Assembly: GCA_023394215.1 (NCBI GenBank) | Contig: JAEXBH010000184.1 | Location: forward strand, 1 to 5,788 | Origin: Bacillota bacterium | GTDB lineage: Bacteria > Bacillota > Clostridia > Tissierellales > Peptoniphilaceae | Reading direction: 5' to 3' | DNA: 5,788 nt | In this document: one piece after another, positions 1 to 5,788 of the stretch | Layout: each line of letters starts with the position of its first letter | Numbering within the stretch: position 1 is the first letter of the stretch | The notes under the pieces: model-generated | What the model was told of the DNA's origin: nothing | What the model saw: only the letters and a program-made list of their open reading frames with translations | Database searches by the model: none | Position numbers and translations under genes: made by a program

Positions 1-1389
1 CTTTTAACCGCCTGTTCCGATAAAACAGGCAGTCAAACGGATAATGAGGTCAAGGCGCTTTTAGGAAAAGACAAACTTGTAGTAGCTACAAGTGCGGACT
101 ATCCGCCTTACGAATTTATAAAAAACATAAACGGCAAGGATGAGTTCGTAGGGCTCGATATATCGATTATAAAGTACATTGCCCAAAAGTGGGATATGGA
201 CTTGGAAATCCAAGATGTTAAATTCGACGCCCTATTGGCCGGATTGGAAACAGGAATGTACGATATGGTTATAGCAGCCATGTCTCCTTCTCCCGACAGA
301 AAAGCTTCTTTCTCCGAATCCTACTACAATGCAGTAAGCGGGGTCATTATAAGAAAAGAAGATGCTAAAAAAATAAAAAGCAAGGAAGATTTGGAAGGTC
401 TTTCCATAGGCGTACAGCTCGGCACGGTGCAAGAAGGTATAGTTGACGGATTAAAAAATATATCCAAAAAAGCCCTTTCAAATGCCAACACGCTCTTACT
501 TGAATTAAAAAGTAAAAAAACCGATGCGATCATAATGGAAAAGCCGGTTGCTCAATCTTACGCAAATTCAAATCCCGATTTATTGGTTGTAGATTCCATA
601 GAATATGAAGATGAAGCCGGCGGTTCTTCAATAGCAATGCCCGAAAAATCATTGGAGTTAACAGAAAAGGTCAATCAGGTTATTGCTGAAATGAAGGAAA
701 AAGGACTCATAGACCAATGGTTGGTAGAGGCAAATGATTTAGCTAATGACAGTGAGAAAAAGGACTACAACTACCTGTTTGTTGACGGAATTAAAAACAC
801 GCTTATTTTATCCTTCCTGTCACTTTTAATAGGATTTACCTTGGCGTTATTTGTTACTTTCATAAGAAGAAGCAAGCTTGTAATTAAATTTATCGCTCAG
901 GCATTTGTAGAAATCATTCGTGGAACCCCTCTTATGCTTCAAATCCTTATAGTTTATTACGGACTTGACTTTTTAGGAATCAAAATGAGTGCTTTCACAG
1001 CCTCTTTAATAGCCGTATCTATAAATTCGGCAGCCTACGTTTCCGAAATAATCCGTTCAGGTATAGAATCCATAGATAAGGGGCAAATGGAAGCCGGCAG
1101 AAGTCTCGGTTTGTCAAGCGCTCAGACAATGAAGAAAATCATAATGCCTCAGGCAATAAAAAATATACTTCCTGCCCTTGGTAACGAATTTGTAACCCTT
1201 ATAAAGGAAACATCTATAGCTTCAACTATAGGCGTAGCCGAACTTATGTACCAGACTTCAAAGGTTCAAAGCTTAACTTATCAAGCAATGAAGCCTTTAT
1301 TAATAGTTTCTTTAATATACTTTGTATTAACATTCGGTTTAAGCCTTGTGCTAAAAGCCTTTGAAAGGAGATTAAAATATGATAATTAA
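1..1389 (+). CDS. Amino-acid ABC transporter, fused substrate-binding protein and permease (5' partial)
   Basis: This gene encodes two parts of a polar amino-acid importer in one chain. The reading frame is open from base 1, and the true start lies upstream of the window; the first in-window ATG (196) is internal to the binding domain. In the visible 462 residues, L2-T-A-C5 is a lipobox, so the N-terminus is probably a lipid-anchored cysteine. Residues about 20-247 are a family 3 solute-binding domain ([10 protein letters not shown] at 30-39; R100 in SPSPDRK is at the position that usually binds the substrate carboxylate; E180 sits where many relatives have Asp). A short charged linker leads to the HisM/GlnP-type permease: first membrane helix about 266-288, the family hallmark [11 protein letters not shown] at 304-314, the EAA coupling loop at 364-383 (EAGRSLG...IIMP), and a last helix about 433-451. 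The ATPase gene overlaps its 3' end. Such binding-permease fusions are known in Firmicutes. Substrate (Gln, Arg, Lys, His or other) cannot be read from the sequence. Confidence 0.95.
   Translation, partial: LLTACSDKTGSQTDNEVKALLGKDKLVVATSADYPPYEFIKNINGKDEFVGLDISIIKYIAQKWDMDLEIQDVKFDALLAGLETGMYDMVIAAMSPSPDRKASFSESYYNAVSGVIIRKEDAKKIKSKEDLEGLSIGVQLGTVQEGIVDGLKNISKKALSNANTLLLELKSKKTDAIIMEKPVAQSYANSNPDLLVVDSIEYEDEAGGSSIAMPEKSLELTEKVNQVIAEMKEKGLIDQWLVEANDLANDSEKKDYNYLFVDGIKNTLILSFLSLLIGFTLALFVTFIRRSKLVIKFIAQAFVEIIRGTPLMLQILIVYYGLDFLGIKMSAFTASLIAVSINSAAYVSEIIRSGIESIDKGQMEAGRSLGLSSAQTMKKIIMPQAIKNILPALGNEFVTLIKETSIASTIGVAELMYQTSKVQSLTYQAMKPLLIVSLIYFVLTFGLSLVLKAFERRLKYDN
4..15 (+). other. Lipobox (LTAC) of the solute-binding/permease fusion
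   Basis: The translated codons give Leu-Thr-Ala-Cys, a fit to the lipobox consensus [LVI]-[ASTVI]-[GAS]-C, followed by a polar Ser/Asp/Gly-rich linker. By family knowledge the Cys would be lipidated and become residue 1 of the mature protein. The hydrophobic core of the signal peptide lies upstream of the window, so the site is supported by the motif and its correct position before the binding domain only. Confidence 0.8.
1364..1370 (+). promoter_or_regulatory. Ribosome binding site inside the permease 3' end, serving the ATPase gene
   Basis: AAAGGAG lies 8 bases before the ATG at 1379, still inside the last codons of the upstream gene (the permease stop is at 1387-1389). Its spacing fixes the ATPase start and indicates translational coupling of the two genes. 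Confidence 0.8.
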
Positions 1390-2104
1390 GATAGATAATC
1401 TGAAAAAGTCCTTTGACGGAAAAGAAATATTAAAAGGTATAAATTTGGAAGTAAAAAAAGGCGAAGTAATTTCCATAATAGGCCCTTCCGGCTCAGGAAA
1501 ATCAACGCTTTTAAGATGCATAAATTTCCTTGAAAAACCGGATGGCGGAAATATTTACTTCCAAGATCAACTTATAGAAAACAAGGAAAATAAGCTAAAT
1601 ATCATTAGGCAAAAAATGGGAATGGTTTTTCAATCCTTCAATCTCTTCCCGCATATGACGGTTTTGGAAAATATATGTATGGCACCGGAACTTACAGGGA
1701 AAATGACAAAGGCTCAAGCTGAAAATAAAGCTATTGACCTGCTTAAGACCTTAGGTCTTGAAGATAAAAAAGATCAACATCCCAATAAATTATCGGGCGG
1801 CCAAAAACAAAGAATCGCTATGGCAAGAAGCCTTGCCATGGAACCTGAAATAATGCTTTTTGATGAAGTTACCTCAGCTCTTGACCCCGAAATGGTAAAA
1901 GAGGTATTGGATGTTATGACAAACTTGGCTAAATCGGGTATGACTATGATAATAGTTACCCACGAAATGAATTTTGCGAAATCCATATCCGACAGGGTCA
2001 TATTTATGGCCGATGGTCAAATAGTTGAAGAGGGCAAACCTGAGGATATATTTGAAAATCCTAAGACGGACAGGGCAAAAGAATTTTTATCAAAAGTTTT
2101 ATAA
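1379..2104 (+). CDS. Polar amino-acid ABC transporter ATP-binding protein (GlnQ/ArtP family)
   Basis: This is the cytoplasmic ATPase that powers the importer encoded just upstream; it works as a dimer on the permease coupling loops. At 241 residues it has the usual length for the family, and every nucleotide-binding element is intact: Walker [10 protein letters not shown] (35-43), Q-loop Gln85 in [17 protein letters not shown], signature LSGGQ (138-142), Walker B with D162-E163 (IMLFDE), D-loop SALD (166-169) and switch His195. The stretch after the Q-loop and [11 protein letters not shown] are typical of the polar amino-acid group rather than of peptide or metal importers. Its start overlaps the permease gene by 11 bases, with a good ribosome site, so the two are one operon. 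Substrate specificity lies in the upstream binding domain, so a specific symbol such as glnQ is not justified. Confidence 0.96.
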   Translation: MIIKIDNLKKSFDGKEILKGINLEVKKGEVISIIGPSGSGKSTLLRCINFLEKPDGGNIYFQDQLIENKENKLNIIRQKMGMVFQSFNLFPHMTVLENICMAPELTGKMTKAQAENKAIDLLKTLGLEDKKDQHPNKLSGGQKQRIAMARSLAMEPEIMLFDEVTSALDPEMVKEVLDVMTNLAKSGMTMIIVTHEMNFAKSISDRVIFMADGQIVEEGKPEDIFENPKTDRAKEFLSKVL

Positions 2105-2129
2105 TTAGGAAAATATAGAACCCTATTTA

Positions 2130-2158
2130 TTGCATTAAATTTTACATCTATATATAAT
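2130..2158 (+). promoter_or_regulatory. Predicted sigma-A promoter for the adhesin gene
   Basis: TTGCAT (2130-2135) and a perfect TATAAT (2153-2158) are separated by 17 bases, the ideal spacing. Transcription would start near 2165 and leave a leader of about 53 bases before the adhesin ATG. The region is very AT-rich, and a second TATAAT (2173-2178) lacks a suitable -35 box, so this pair is the best candidate. It would drive the adhesin and possibly the dehydrogenase behind it. Confidence 0.6.
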
Positions 2159-2163
2159 AGTTA

Positions 2164-2189
2164 TGTGTTATGTATAATCATCATACACA
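2164..2189 (+). promoter_or_regulatory. Imperfect dyad at the predicted transcript start
   Basis: TGTGT (2164-2168) and ATG (2170-2172) pair with CAT (2182-2184) and ACACA (2185-2189), with one unpaired T at 2169 and a nine-base centre. It begins about where transcription from the upstream promoter would start, so it could be an operator or a 5'-end stem-loop of the mRNA. The arms are short and the surroundings AT-rich, so chance is a real alternative. Confidence 0.25.
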
Positions 2190-2217
2190 ATAATTCTATA
2201 ATATTTGGAGAAAAGAA

Positions 2218-3879
2218 ATGAGAAAAAAAACTATTTTTTCTAAGTTTTTAGCCCTGCTTTTACTTATTACTTTCTTGCAGACAAGTCCGGTAAAAGCAAG
2301 TGAAAACTTGGAGTTAAAAGATTGCACTGTCGGTGCCGATATAAGCGAAAGGCTTACAAATATCCAAACCGACACCCAGTTGAAATTGAAGGACAGCTTA
2401 GGTTTAACCTCATATATACTTACGCAATATGCGGCAGCGGTAAACAACTTAGCTGACCAACCCATAAAAAAAGGGGAATACTTTACTGTAAAGGTTGACG
2501 AAAAATTAAGATTTCAAGGTATCATAAGTCCTCAACAATATACAGTTCCGCCGCTTCAACAAGTTTTGAGCGACGGAAGTACCGAAGTTATAGGCGACGG
2601 ATACTTTGATAATACTTCAAACACCATTACCTATGTCTTCAACAAGGATATAAGCGGCGATCAGCTTACCTTATATTTTATGGGAGCTTGGACAGTAAAT
2701 GAAAAAGTTATTCTAAACAACGGAAATTATGATTTTACCATAGAATATCCGGGCAAAACCGAAAATCTTAACTATAATGTAGTTATGGATAACGGTTTGG
2801 GAGAATTAACAAACAACTTCCAAGGTCAAAACATAAAAACTAAAACAAGCTGGCAGCTTGTAAATATAGACCCCGTAAACAAAAGTTATCTGAGATATAT
2901 ACTGTTTGAATTATCAAACAAAGATGAGATAGCAGATACAAGCAAACTTCCAAACTTCGGCTTCTATGCGGGGACCAGTTCCGTACCTTATGCAGCCACC
3001 ACAAATATAAGAATTTTTAAGGCCCCTGCAAGTATAAACGACAGCTTATATTACGATACCGCAACTTTGGAAGAAGTTACAGACCAATTCCAAATTACGG
3101 ATGATCCTATCAATCCGTCAACCAAGATCTTTAAGTCAAATTTGCCTATGGATTCCGGTTTCTATATAGTAGACGAAGGCCTATACATCTCAAACGATGA
3201 AAACTTTGTAGGAAGTTTAACCCCTATCCTTTTGGATAAAGACGGAAACGAAATATCTCAGGTCAAATTGGATGCCACAAGTACACTTGTTAAAGAAAGT
3301 ATGCAGGCAATGGCTCAAGTTATAAATACTTCAAGCTGCAAGCCTCATAAAATACTTGAAATTACAAAACTTGATGAGAAAACAGGCAAAACCCTTGCCG
3401 GTGCCAAATTCAAAATTTCAAATCCTGACGGTTCTCTTGTTGAAGAACTTGTAACAGATGAAAGCGGAAAGGCAAGCTTAAGGCTTCTTTTAGGAAAATA
3501 CAGCATTCAGGAAACAGATGCCCCCAATGGCTACATTCTAAACAGCGAAGCCAAGGAAATTGATTTAAATTCGGAAAAAGAAAAAATAGTAAGCCTAAGC
3601 TTCAAAAATACACCAGAAGAAACCGAACCGGAAAAACCAAAACCGGAAGAACCTAAACCTGAGGAGCCTAAGCCGGAAGAGCCTAAGCCAGAAGAACCAA
3701 AACCGGAAACTCCTAAACCTGAGGTTCCTAAACCGGAAGAACCTAAACCTGAAAATCCTAACAGCTCAAGTCCTAAAACCGGAGATATTATAGCTGACAG
3801 ATTTTTGTTAACCACTTCATTAGTATTAGCAGGTCTTCTATATTTGGTTCTAAATAAAAAAAGAGAGATAAATAAATAA
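2218..3879 (+). CDS. Cell-wall-anchored MSCRAMM-like adhesin with SpaA/CnaB domain and SPKTG sorting signal
   Basis: This is a secreted surface protein, probably an adhesin, attached to peptidoglycan by a sortase. Order of parts in 553 residues: a signal peptide (KK charge cluster, hydrophobic core 10-20, probable cleavage after VKA at 25-27); a head of about 340 residues; a SpaA/CnaB domain (about 378-465); a Pro/Glu/Lys stalk (466-514); SPKTG (518-522); a membrane helix (about 529-545); and a basic tail. The head resembles MSCRAMM N2-N3 Ig-like domains: KKGEYFTVKV (84-93), TYVFNKDIS (138-146, like the TYTFTDYVD latch-trench motif) and EEVTDQF (285-291). In the SpaA domain K384 and N464 are the expected isopeptide partners and E432 (QETDAPNGY) the catalyst. 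The start is set by TTGGAG seven bases upstream and the signal peptide. Only two cysteines occur (C36, C374), at the two ends of the head. No pilin motif or nearby sortase is visible, so a monomeric adhesin is likelier than a pilus subunit. Ligand unknown. Confidence 0.88.
   Translation: MRKKTIFSKFLALLLLITFLQTSPVKASENLELKDCTVGADISERLTNIQTDTQLKLKDSLGLTSYILTQYAAAVNNLADQPIKKGEYFTVKVDEKLRFQGIISPQQYTVPPLQQVLSDGSTEVIGDGYFDNTSNTITYVFNKDISGDQLTLYFMGAWTVNEKVILNNGNYDFTIEYPGKTENLNYNVVMDNGLGELTNNFQGQNIKTKTSWQLVNIDPVNKSYLRYILFELSNKDEIADTSKLPNFGFYAGTSSVPYAATTNIRIFKAPASINDSLYYDTATLEEVTDQFQITDDPINPSTKIFKSNLPMDSGFYIVDEGLYISNDENFVGSLTPILLDKDGNEISQVKLDATSTLVKESMQAMAQVINTSSCKPHKILEITKLDEKTGKTLAGAKFKISNPDGSLVEELVTDESGKASLRLLLGKYSIQETDAPNGYILNSEAKEIDLNSEKEKIVSLSFKNTPEETEPEKPKPEEPKPEEPKPEEPKPEEPKPETPKPEVPKPEEPKPENPNSSSPKTGDIIADRFLLTTSLVLAGLLYLVLNKKREINK
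3640..3759 (+). repeat. Eight tandem 15-bp units encoding KPExP pentads
   Basis: Residues 475-514 of the adhesin are eight uninterrupted Lys-Pro-Glu-x-Pro pentads, with x mostly Glu, then Thr, Val and Asn in the fifth, sixth and last units. At DNA level the 15-bp units differ mainly at synonymous third positions (AAA/AAG, CCT/CCG/CCA, GAA/GAG). Such Pro-rich stalks span the cell wall in sortase-anchored proteins. The unit length is a multiple of three, so loss or gain of a unit would keep the frame. Confidence 0.95.
3769..3876 (+). other. C-terminal cell-wall sorting signal with SPKTG motif
   Basis: The three standard parts of a sortase signal are present: the pentapeptide SPKTG (bases 3769-3783) followed by Asp, a hydrophobic segment (residues about 529-545) and a basic tail (NKKREINK). 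The first position is Ser where classical LPXTG has Leu; Pro, Thr and Gly are kept. By family knowledge the sortase would cut between Thr and Gly. Confidence 0.85.
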
Positions 3880-3898
3880 AAAAGCTAATATAGTAAAC

Positions 3899-3905
3899 AG
3901 GAGGT
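3899..3905 (+). promoter_or_regulatory. Strong ribosome binding site of the alcohol dehydrogenase gene
   Basis: AGGAGGT lies five bases before the ATG at 3911 and fixes that start. It is the strongest Shine-Dalgarno match in the window, suggesting efficient translation. No -35/-10 pair or hairpin is visible in the 31 bases between the adhesin stop and this start. Confidence 0.85.
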
Positions 3906-3910
3906 TTACA

Positions 3911-5083
3911 ATGGACAACTTTGATTTTTATTCACCCACATTTTTTGCATTTGGTAAAAATCGTGAAGGTGATTGCGGAAAATTGGTAAAAAGATTCGGC
4001 GGCAGTAAAGTTTTAATCCACTACGGCGGAGGATCTGTAGTTCGTTCGGGTTTACTTGACAGGGTGAAGAAATCCCTAAAAGAAGAATCCATCGAATTTA
4101 TAGAACTTGGCGGAGTTATGCCGAATCCAAGAAGCGGTCTTGTTTATGAAGGCATTGAACTTTGCAGAAAAGAAAAGGTAGATTTTATCCTTGCAGTAGG
4201 CGGCGGAAGTACTATAGATTCCGCCAAGGCCATAGCCGCAGGAGCGATATATGACGGAGATTTCTGGGACTTTTATCAAGGTAAATCCATTGAAAAAGCC
4301 CTTCCCATAGGAACCGTTCTTACTATTGCTGCGGCAGGTTCAGAAGGGTCATCCGCTTCAGTTATTACTAAAGAGGAAGGAATGCTTAAAAGAGGGGCTG
4401 CCGGAGATGTCCTTAGACCTAAGTTCTCCATATTAAATCCCGAGCTTACTACAACCCTACCGGCATACCAAACTGCCTGCGGGGTTACAGATATTATAGC
4501 CCATTTATACGAACGCTATTTAACAAATACAAAAAATGTTGAGGTTACCGACCGCTTAATTGAAGCTCTTATCCTAAGCATGAAAATAGAGGCTCCAAAG
4601 GCTATTGCCAACCTTAAAGATTATGATGCAAGAGCCAATATTATGTGGGCAGGGATGATGGCGCATAATAACATAGTCGGAGTCGGGCGTTCACAGGATT
4701 GGGCAAGCCATAAAATCGAACACGAACTGTCCGCAGTTTATGATTGTGCTCACGGTGCGGGACTTGCAGTCACAATGCCCGCAGTTTTCGACTATACCAT
4801 GTCCCACAATATTATGAGATTTGCCCAAATCGCAGTAAGGGTCTGGGGCTGTGATATGGACTTTGAAAACCCAGAAAAAACGGCAAAAATGGGAATCGAA
4901 GCACTTAGAAATTTCCTAATTTCTATAGGAATGCCTAAAAATTTCAAAGAACTTGGAGCAAAAGAAGAAGATATAGAAAAAATGGCACACACCTGTTGCA
5001 ATATTAATAGCAACGGAAAAATCGGCGGTTTTGTGCCGCTTGAACAAAAAGATGTAGAAGCAATTTACAGATTGATGCTCTAA
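3911..5083 (+). CDS. Iron-family NAD(P)H-dependent alcohol dehydrogenase (YqhD/butanol dehydrogenase-like)
   Basis: This cytoplasmic group III alcohol dehydrogenase most likely reduces aldehydes such as butyraldehyde to alcohols with NADH or NADPH, regenerating oxidised cofactor in fermentation. The 390 residues match the family's length. The N-terminal Rossmann-like part has HYGGGSV (37-43) and the cofactor-loop motif GGGSTIDSAKA (97-107). The metal ligands are all present: D194 and H198 in GVTDIIAH, H267 in QDWASHKIEHEL, and H281 in CAHGAGL. From memory these numbers coincide with those of E. coli YqhD, which argues for few gaps and close homology. The GGGS at 39-42 and Lys160 resemble YqhD residues linked to NADPH preference, but the cofactor is not settled here. 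The metal could be iron or zinc. The gene follows the adhesin by 31 bases and ends at a strong terminator, so it may share the adhesin's transcript. The exact substrate is not readable, so no symbol is given. Confidence 0.93.
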   Translation: MDNFDFYSPTFFAFGKNREGDCGKLVKRFGGSKVLIHYGGGSVVRSGLLDRVKKSLKEESIEFIELGGVMPNPRSGLVYEGIELCRKEKVDFILAVGGGSTIDSAKAIAAGAIYDGDFWDFYQGKSIEKALPIGTVLTIAAAGSEGSSASVITKEEGMLKRGAAGDVLRPKFSILNPELTTTLPAYQTACGVTDIIAHLYERYLTNTKNVEVTDRLIEALILSMKIEAPKAIANLKDYDARANIMWAGMMAHNNIVGVGRSQDWASHKIEHELSAVYDCAHGAGLAVTMPAVFDYTMSHNIMRFAQIAVRVWGCDMDFENPEKTAKMGIEALRNFLISIGMPKNFKELGAKEEDIEKMAHTCCNINSNGKIGGFVPLEQKDVEAIYRLML

Positions 5084-5104
5084 AACACTGACTTACAAAT
5101 TATT

Positions 5105-5150
5105 AAAACCTCCTGATTAGTCTTTTTAAGTCCAATCAGGAGGTTTTCTT
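5105..5150 (+). terminator. Rho-independent terminator after the alcohol dehydrogenase
   Basis: AAAACCTCCTGATT (5105-5118) and AATCAGGAGGTTTT (5134-5147) form a perfect 14-bp stem around a 15-base loop, and the T-rich tail continues (TTTTCTT). It begins 22 bases after the dehydrogenase stop. On the other strand the stem is followed by a weaker T-run (TTTTAATAATT), so it might also stop transcripts from the convergent gene. Confidence 0.93.
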
Positions 5151-5218
5151 ATACATGAGATATTGTAAAATCCCATGGTCTATGTAAATAAGCCCATTTT
5201 ATAACAGCCCTATTTCTT

Positions 5219-5264
5219 TAATAATTTATATGTCCTATTTAAATTTCTATGTAATAAATTATTA
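5219..5264. repeat. AT-only inverted repeat in the convergent intergenic region
   Basis: TAATAATTTAT (5219-5229) and ATAAATTATTA (5254-5264) are perfect 11-base inverted arms around 24 bases. It lies downstream of the minus-strand gene and could be a weak transcript-end structure for it, but it has no G or C in the arms, a wide loop and no clear T-run in that direction. Beyond it, the stretch from 5151 to 5306 shows no open frame, RNA gene or convincing promoter. Confidence 0.3.
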
Positions 5265-5306
5265 TTTTATGTATAATCTTTCTTTATTCTAATAAATTTC
5301 TATTCT

Positions 5307-5788
5307 TTACTTTCTTTTTCTATATTTTAATAATACTCCCGCACTTGAAACCATCGAAAAAATAGCCAAGCCTATTCCAAAATCTCCTGTAGAAGGATTT
5401 TTCATCTTGCCACTTTCAACATTGGATGCTTCTTTTTCCTGTTTTGAATATGAATTTACTTTTTCAATAACTCCATTTTCTTTTTCGAAGTTTTTACCGT
5501 CTGCATCAGCAATTAGGTAATTATACTTATCTTCCACTTCATTCATAGACGCTTCTCTGATTTCTGCTAATAAGCCTTCTAAATAACTTCCATCCCCATA
5601 TAGGTTTTCATTATCTTTCAAATTTTCAACCATAAAAAGAGGCTTAGCTTCAATGCCCTCGGAAATATCCTTAGTTGCTTCTCGAACGTTTTCATCTTGG
5701 CTGTATCTTGCAATTTTGTCGGATAATGTTTCTTCTCTTTCAATCGGTTTTAAGAAATTAAGATGTACTACATAATTCGCAGAATCTA
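5307..5788 (-). CDS. Sortase-anchored surface protein, C-terminal part (NPSTG signal; 5' end outside window)
   Basis: On the minus strand a frame without stops runs from the window end to TAA at 5307-5309, giving 159 full codons. A Met at 5631-5633 could be taken as a start, but the frame stays open and protein-like upstream (for example NYVVHLNFLKPIEREE and YSQDENVREATKDI), and no signal peptide follows that Met, so the gene almost surely begins beyond the window. The visible part is a charged, Glu/Lys/Asn-rich extracellular region whose fold I do not recognise, a short hydrophilic linker (about SYSKQEKEASNVESGK), then NPSTGD, a hydrophobic helix (about FGIGLAIFSMVSSAGVLL) and the basic tail KYRKRK. 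That ending is a complete sortase sorting signal, so the protein is probably cell-wall anchored. It converges on the dehydrogenase gene and is not in an operon with it. Function unknown. Confidence 0.82.
   Translation of the reverse strand, partial: DSANYVVHLNFLKPIEREETLSDKIARYSQDENVREATKDISEGIEAKPLFMVENLKDNENLYGDGSYLEGLLAEIREASMNEVEDKYNYLIADADGKNFEKENGVIEKVNSYSKQEKEASNVESGKMKNPSTGDFGIGLAIFSMVSSAGVLLKYRKRK
5310..5399 (-). other. C-terminal cell-wall sorting signal with NPSTG motif
   Basis: NPSTG (bases 5385-5399 on the minus strand) followed by Asp, a roughly 18-residue hydrophobic segment and the tail YRKRK. Asn replaces the usual Leu at the first position, paralleling the SPKTG signal of the adhesin on the other strand. 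Confidence 0.82.

Noticed and set aside
196..1389. Taking ATG 196 as the start of the transporter gene
   Set aside because: This would cut off the conserved [10 protein letters not shown] strand and the lipobox, both in frame upstream.
2105..2130. Possible terminator between the ATPase gene and the adhesin promoter
   Set aside because: Only four-base stems can be drawn (TAGG/CCTA or ATAG/CTAT) with no solid T-run, so read-through or a terminator-less end is equally possible.
2173..2178. Second TATAAT box as an alternative adhesin promoter
   Set aside because: No acceptable -35 sequence lies 16-18 bases upstream; the nearest TTTACA (2141-2146) is 26 bases away.
3531..3815. Minus-strand open frame rich in Gly-Ser-Leu repeats opposite the adhesin stalk
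   Set aside because: It is the antisense reading of the KPExP repeat; its low complexity comes entirely from the repeat, and it has no ribosome site or independent support.
5272..5277. TATAAT box in the convergent gap as a rightward promoter
   Set aside because: There is no -35-like sequence at the right distance, and no plus-strand gene lies downstream before the window end.
5307..5633. Treating the minus-strand gene as a complete 108-residue protein
   Set aside because: The frame continues open with protein-like sequence to the window edge, and the internal Met is not followed by a signal peptide, which a sortase substrate needs.
1..5788. CRISPR array, tRNA, transposon, phage or defence island
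   Set aside because: No spaced direct repeats, cloverleaf, transposase-like frame or terminal inverted repeats were seen; the only tandem repeat is the coding KPExP array.

Overview
The window is AT-rich, tightly packed DNA from a low-GC Gram-positive bacterium. The signs are a lipoprotein signal on a transporter gene, strong AGGAGG-type ribosome sites, a sigma-A-type promoter, and two surface proteins ending in sortase sorting signals. Both sorting signals are non-canonical (SPKTG and NPSTG, without the usual leading Leu). Together with the AT-richness and an iron-family (YqhD/BdhA-like) alcohol dehydrogenase, this suggests an anaerobic coccus of the Peptoniphilaceae/Tissierellia type. That placement is an inference from style, not proof.

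Left part (1-2104, + strand): an amino-acid ABC importer in two genes. The first, cut by the window start just inside its lipoprotein signal, is a fusion of a periplasmic-type (family 3) solute-binding protein and the membrane permease. The second, overlapping it by 11 bases, is the GlnQ/ArtP-type ATPase. The two genes supply every component of a polar amino-acid uptake system.

Middle part (2105-3879, + strand): a gap of 113 bases holding a good promoter (TTGCAT-17-TATAAT), then a 553-residue cell-wall-anchored adhesin. It has a signal peptide, an N-terminal region resembling the N2-N3 Ig-like folds of MSCRAMM adhesins, one SpaA/CnaB stalk domain with a complete Lys/Glu/Asn isopeptide set, eight KPExP pentads, and an SPKTG sorting signal with membrane anchor and basic tail.

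Right part: 31 bases further on, without a visible promoter or terminator in between, is a 390-residue NAD(P)H-dependent alcohol (butanol-type) dehydrogenase with all four metal ligands (3911-5083). A 14-bp perfect hairpin terminator closes this rightward block. A gene-free AT-rich stretch follows, and then the C-terminal part of a second sortase-anchored protein on the opposite strand (5307-5788), which runs off the window end and converges on the dehydrogenase.

Functionally the window combines nutrient uptake, surface attachment and fermentative redox balance. I see no tRNA/rRNA, CRISPR, transposase, phage gene or defence system. The most notable points are the paired non-Leu sorting signals, the two lone cysteines bracketing the adhesin head, and the possible co-transcription of an adhesin with a cytoplasmic dehydrogenase.
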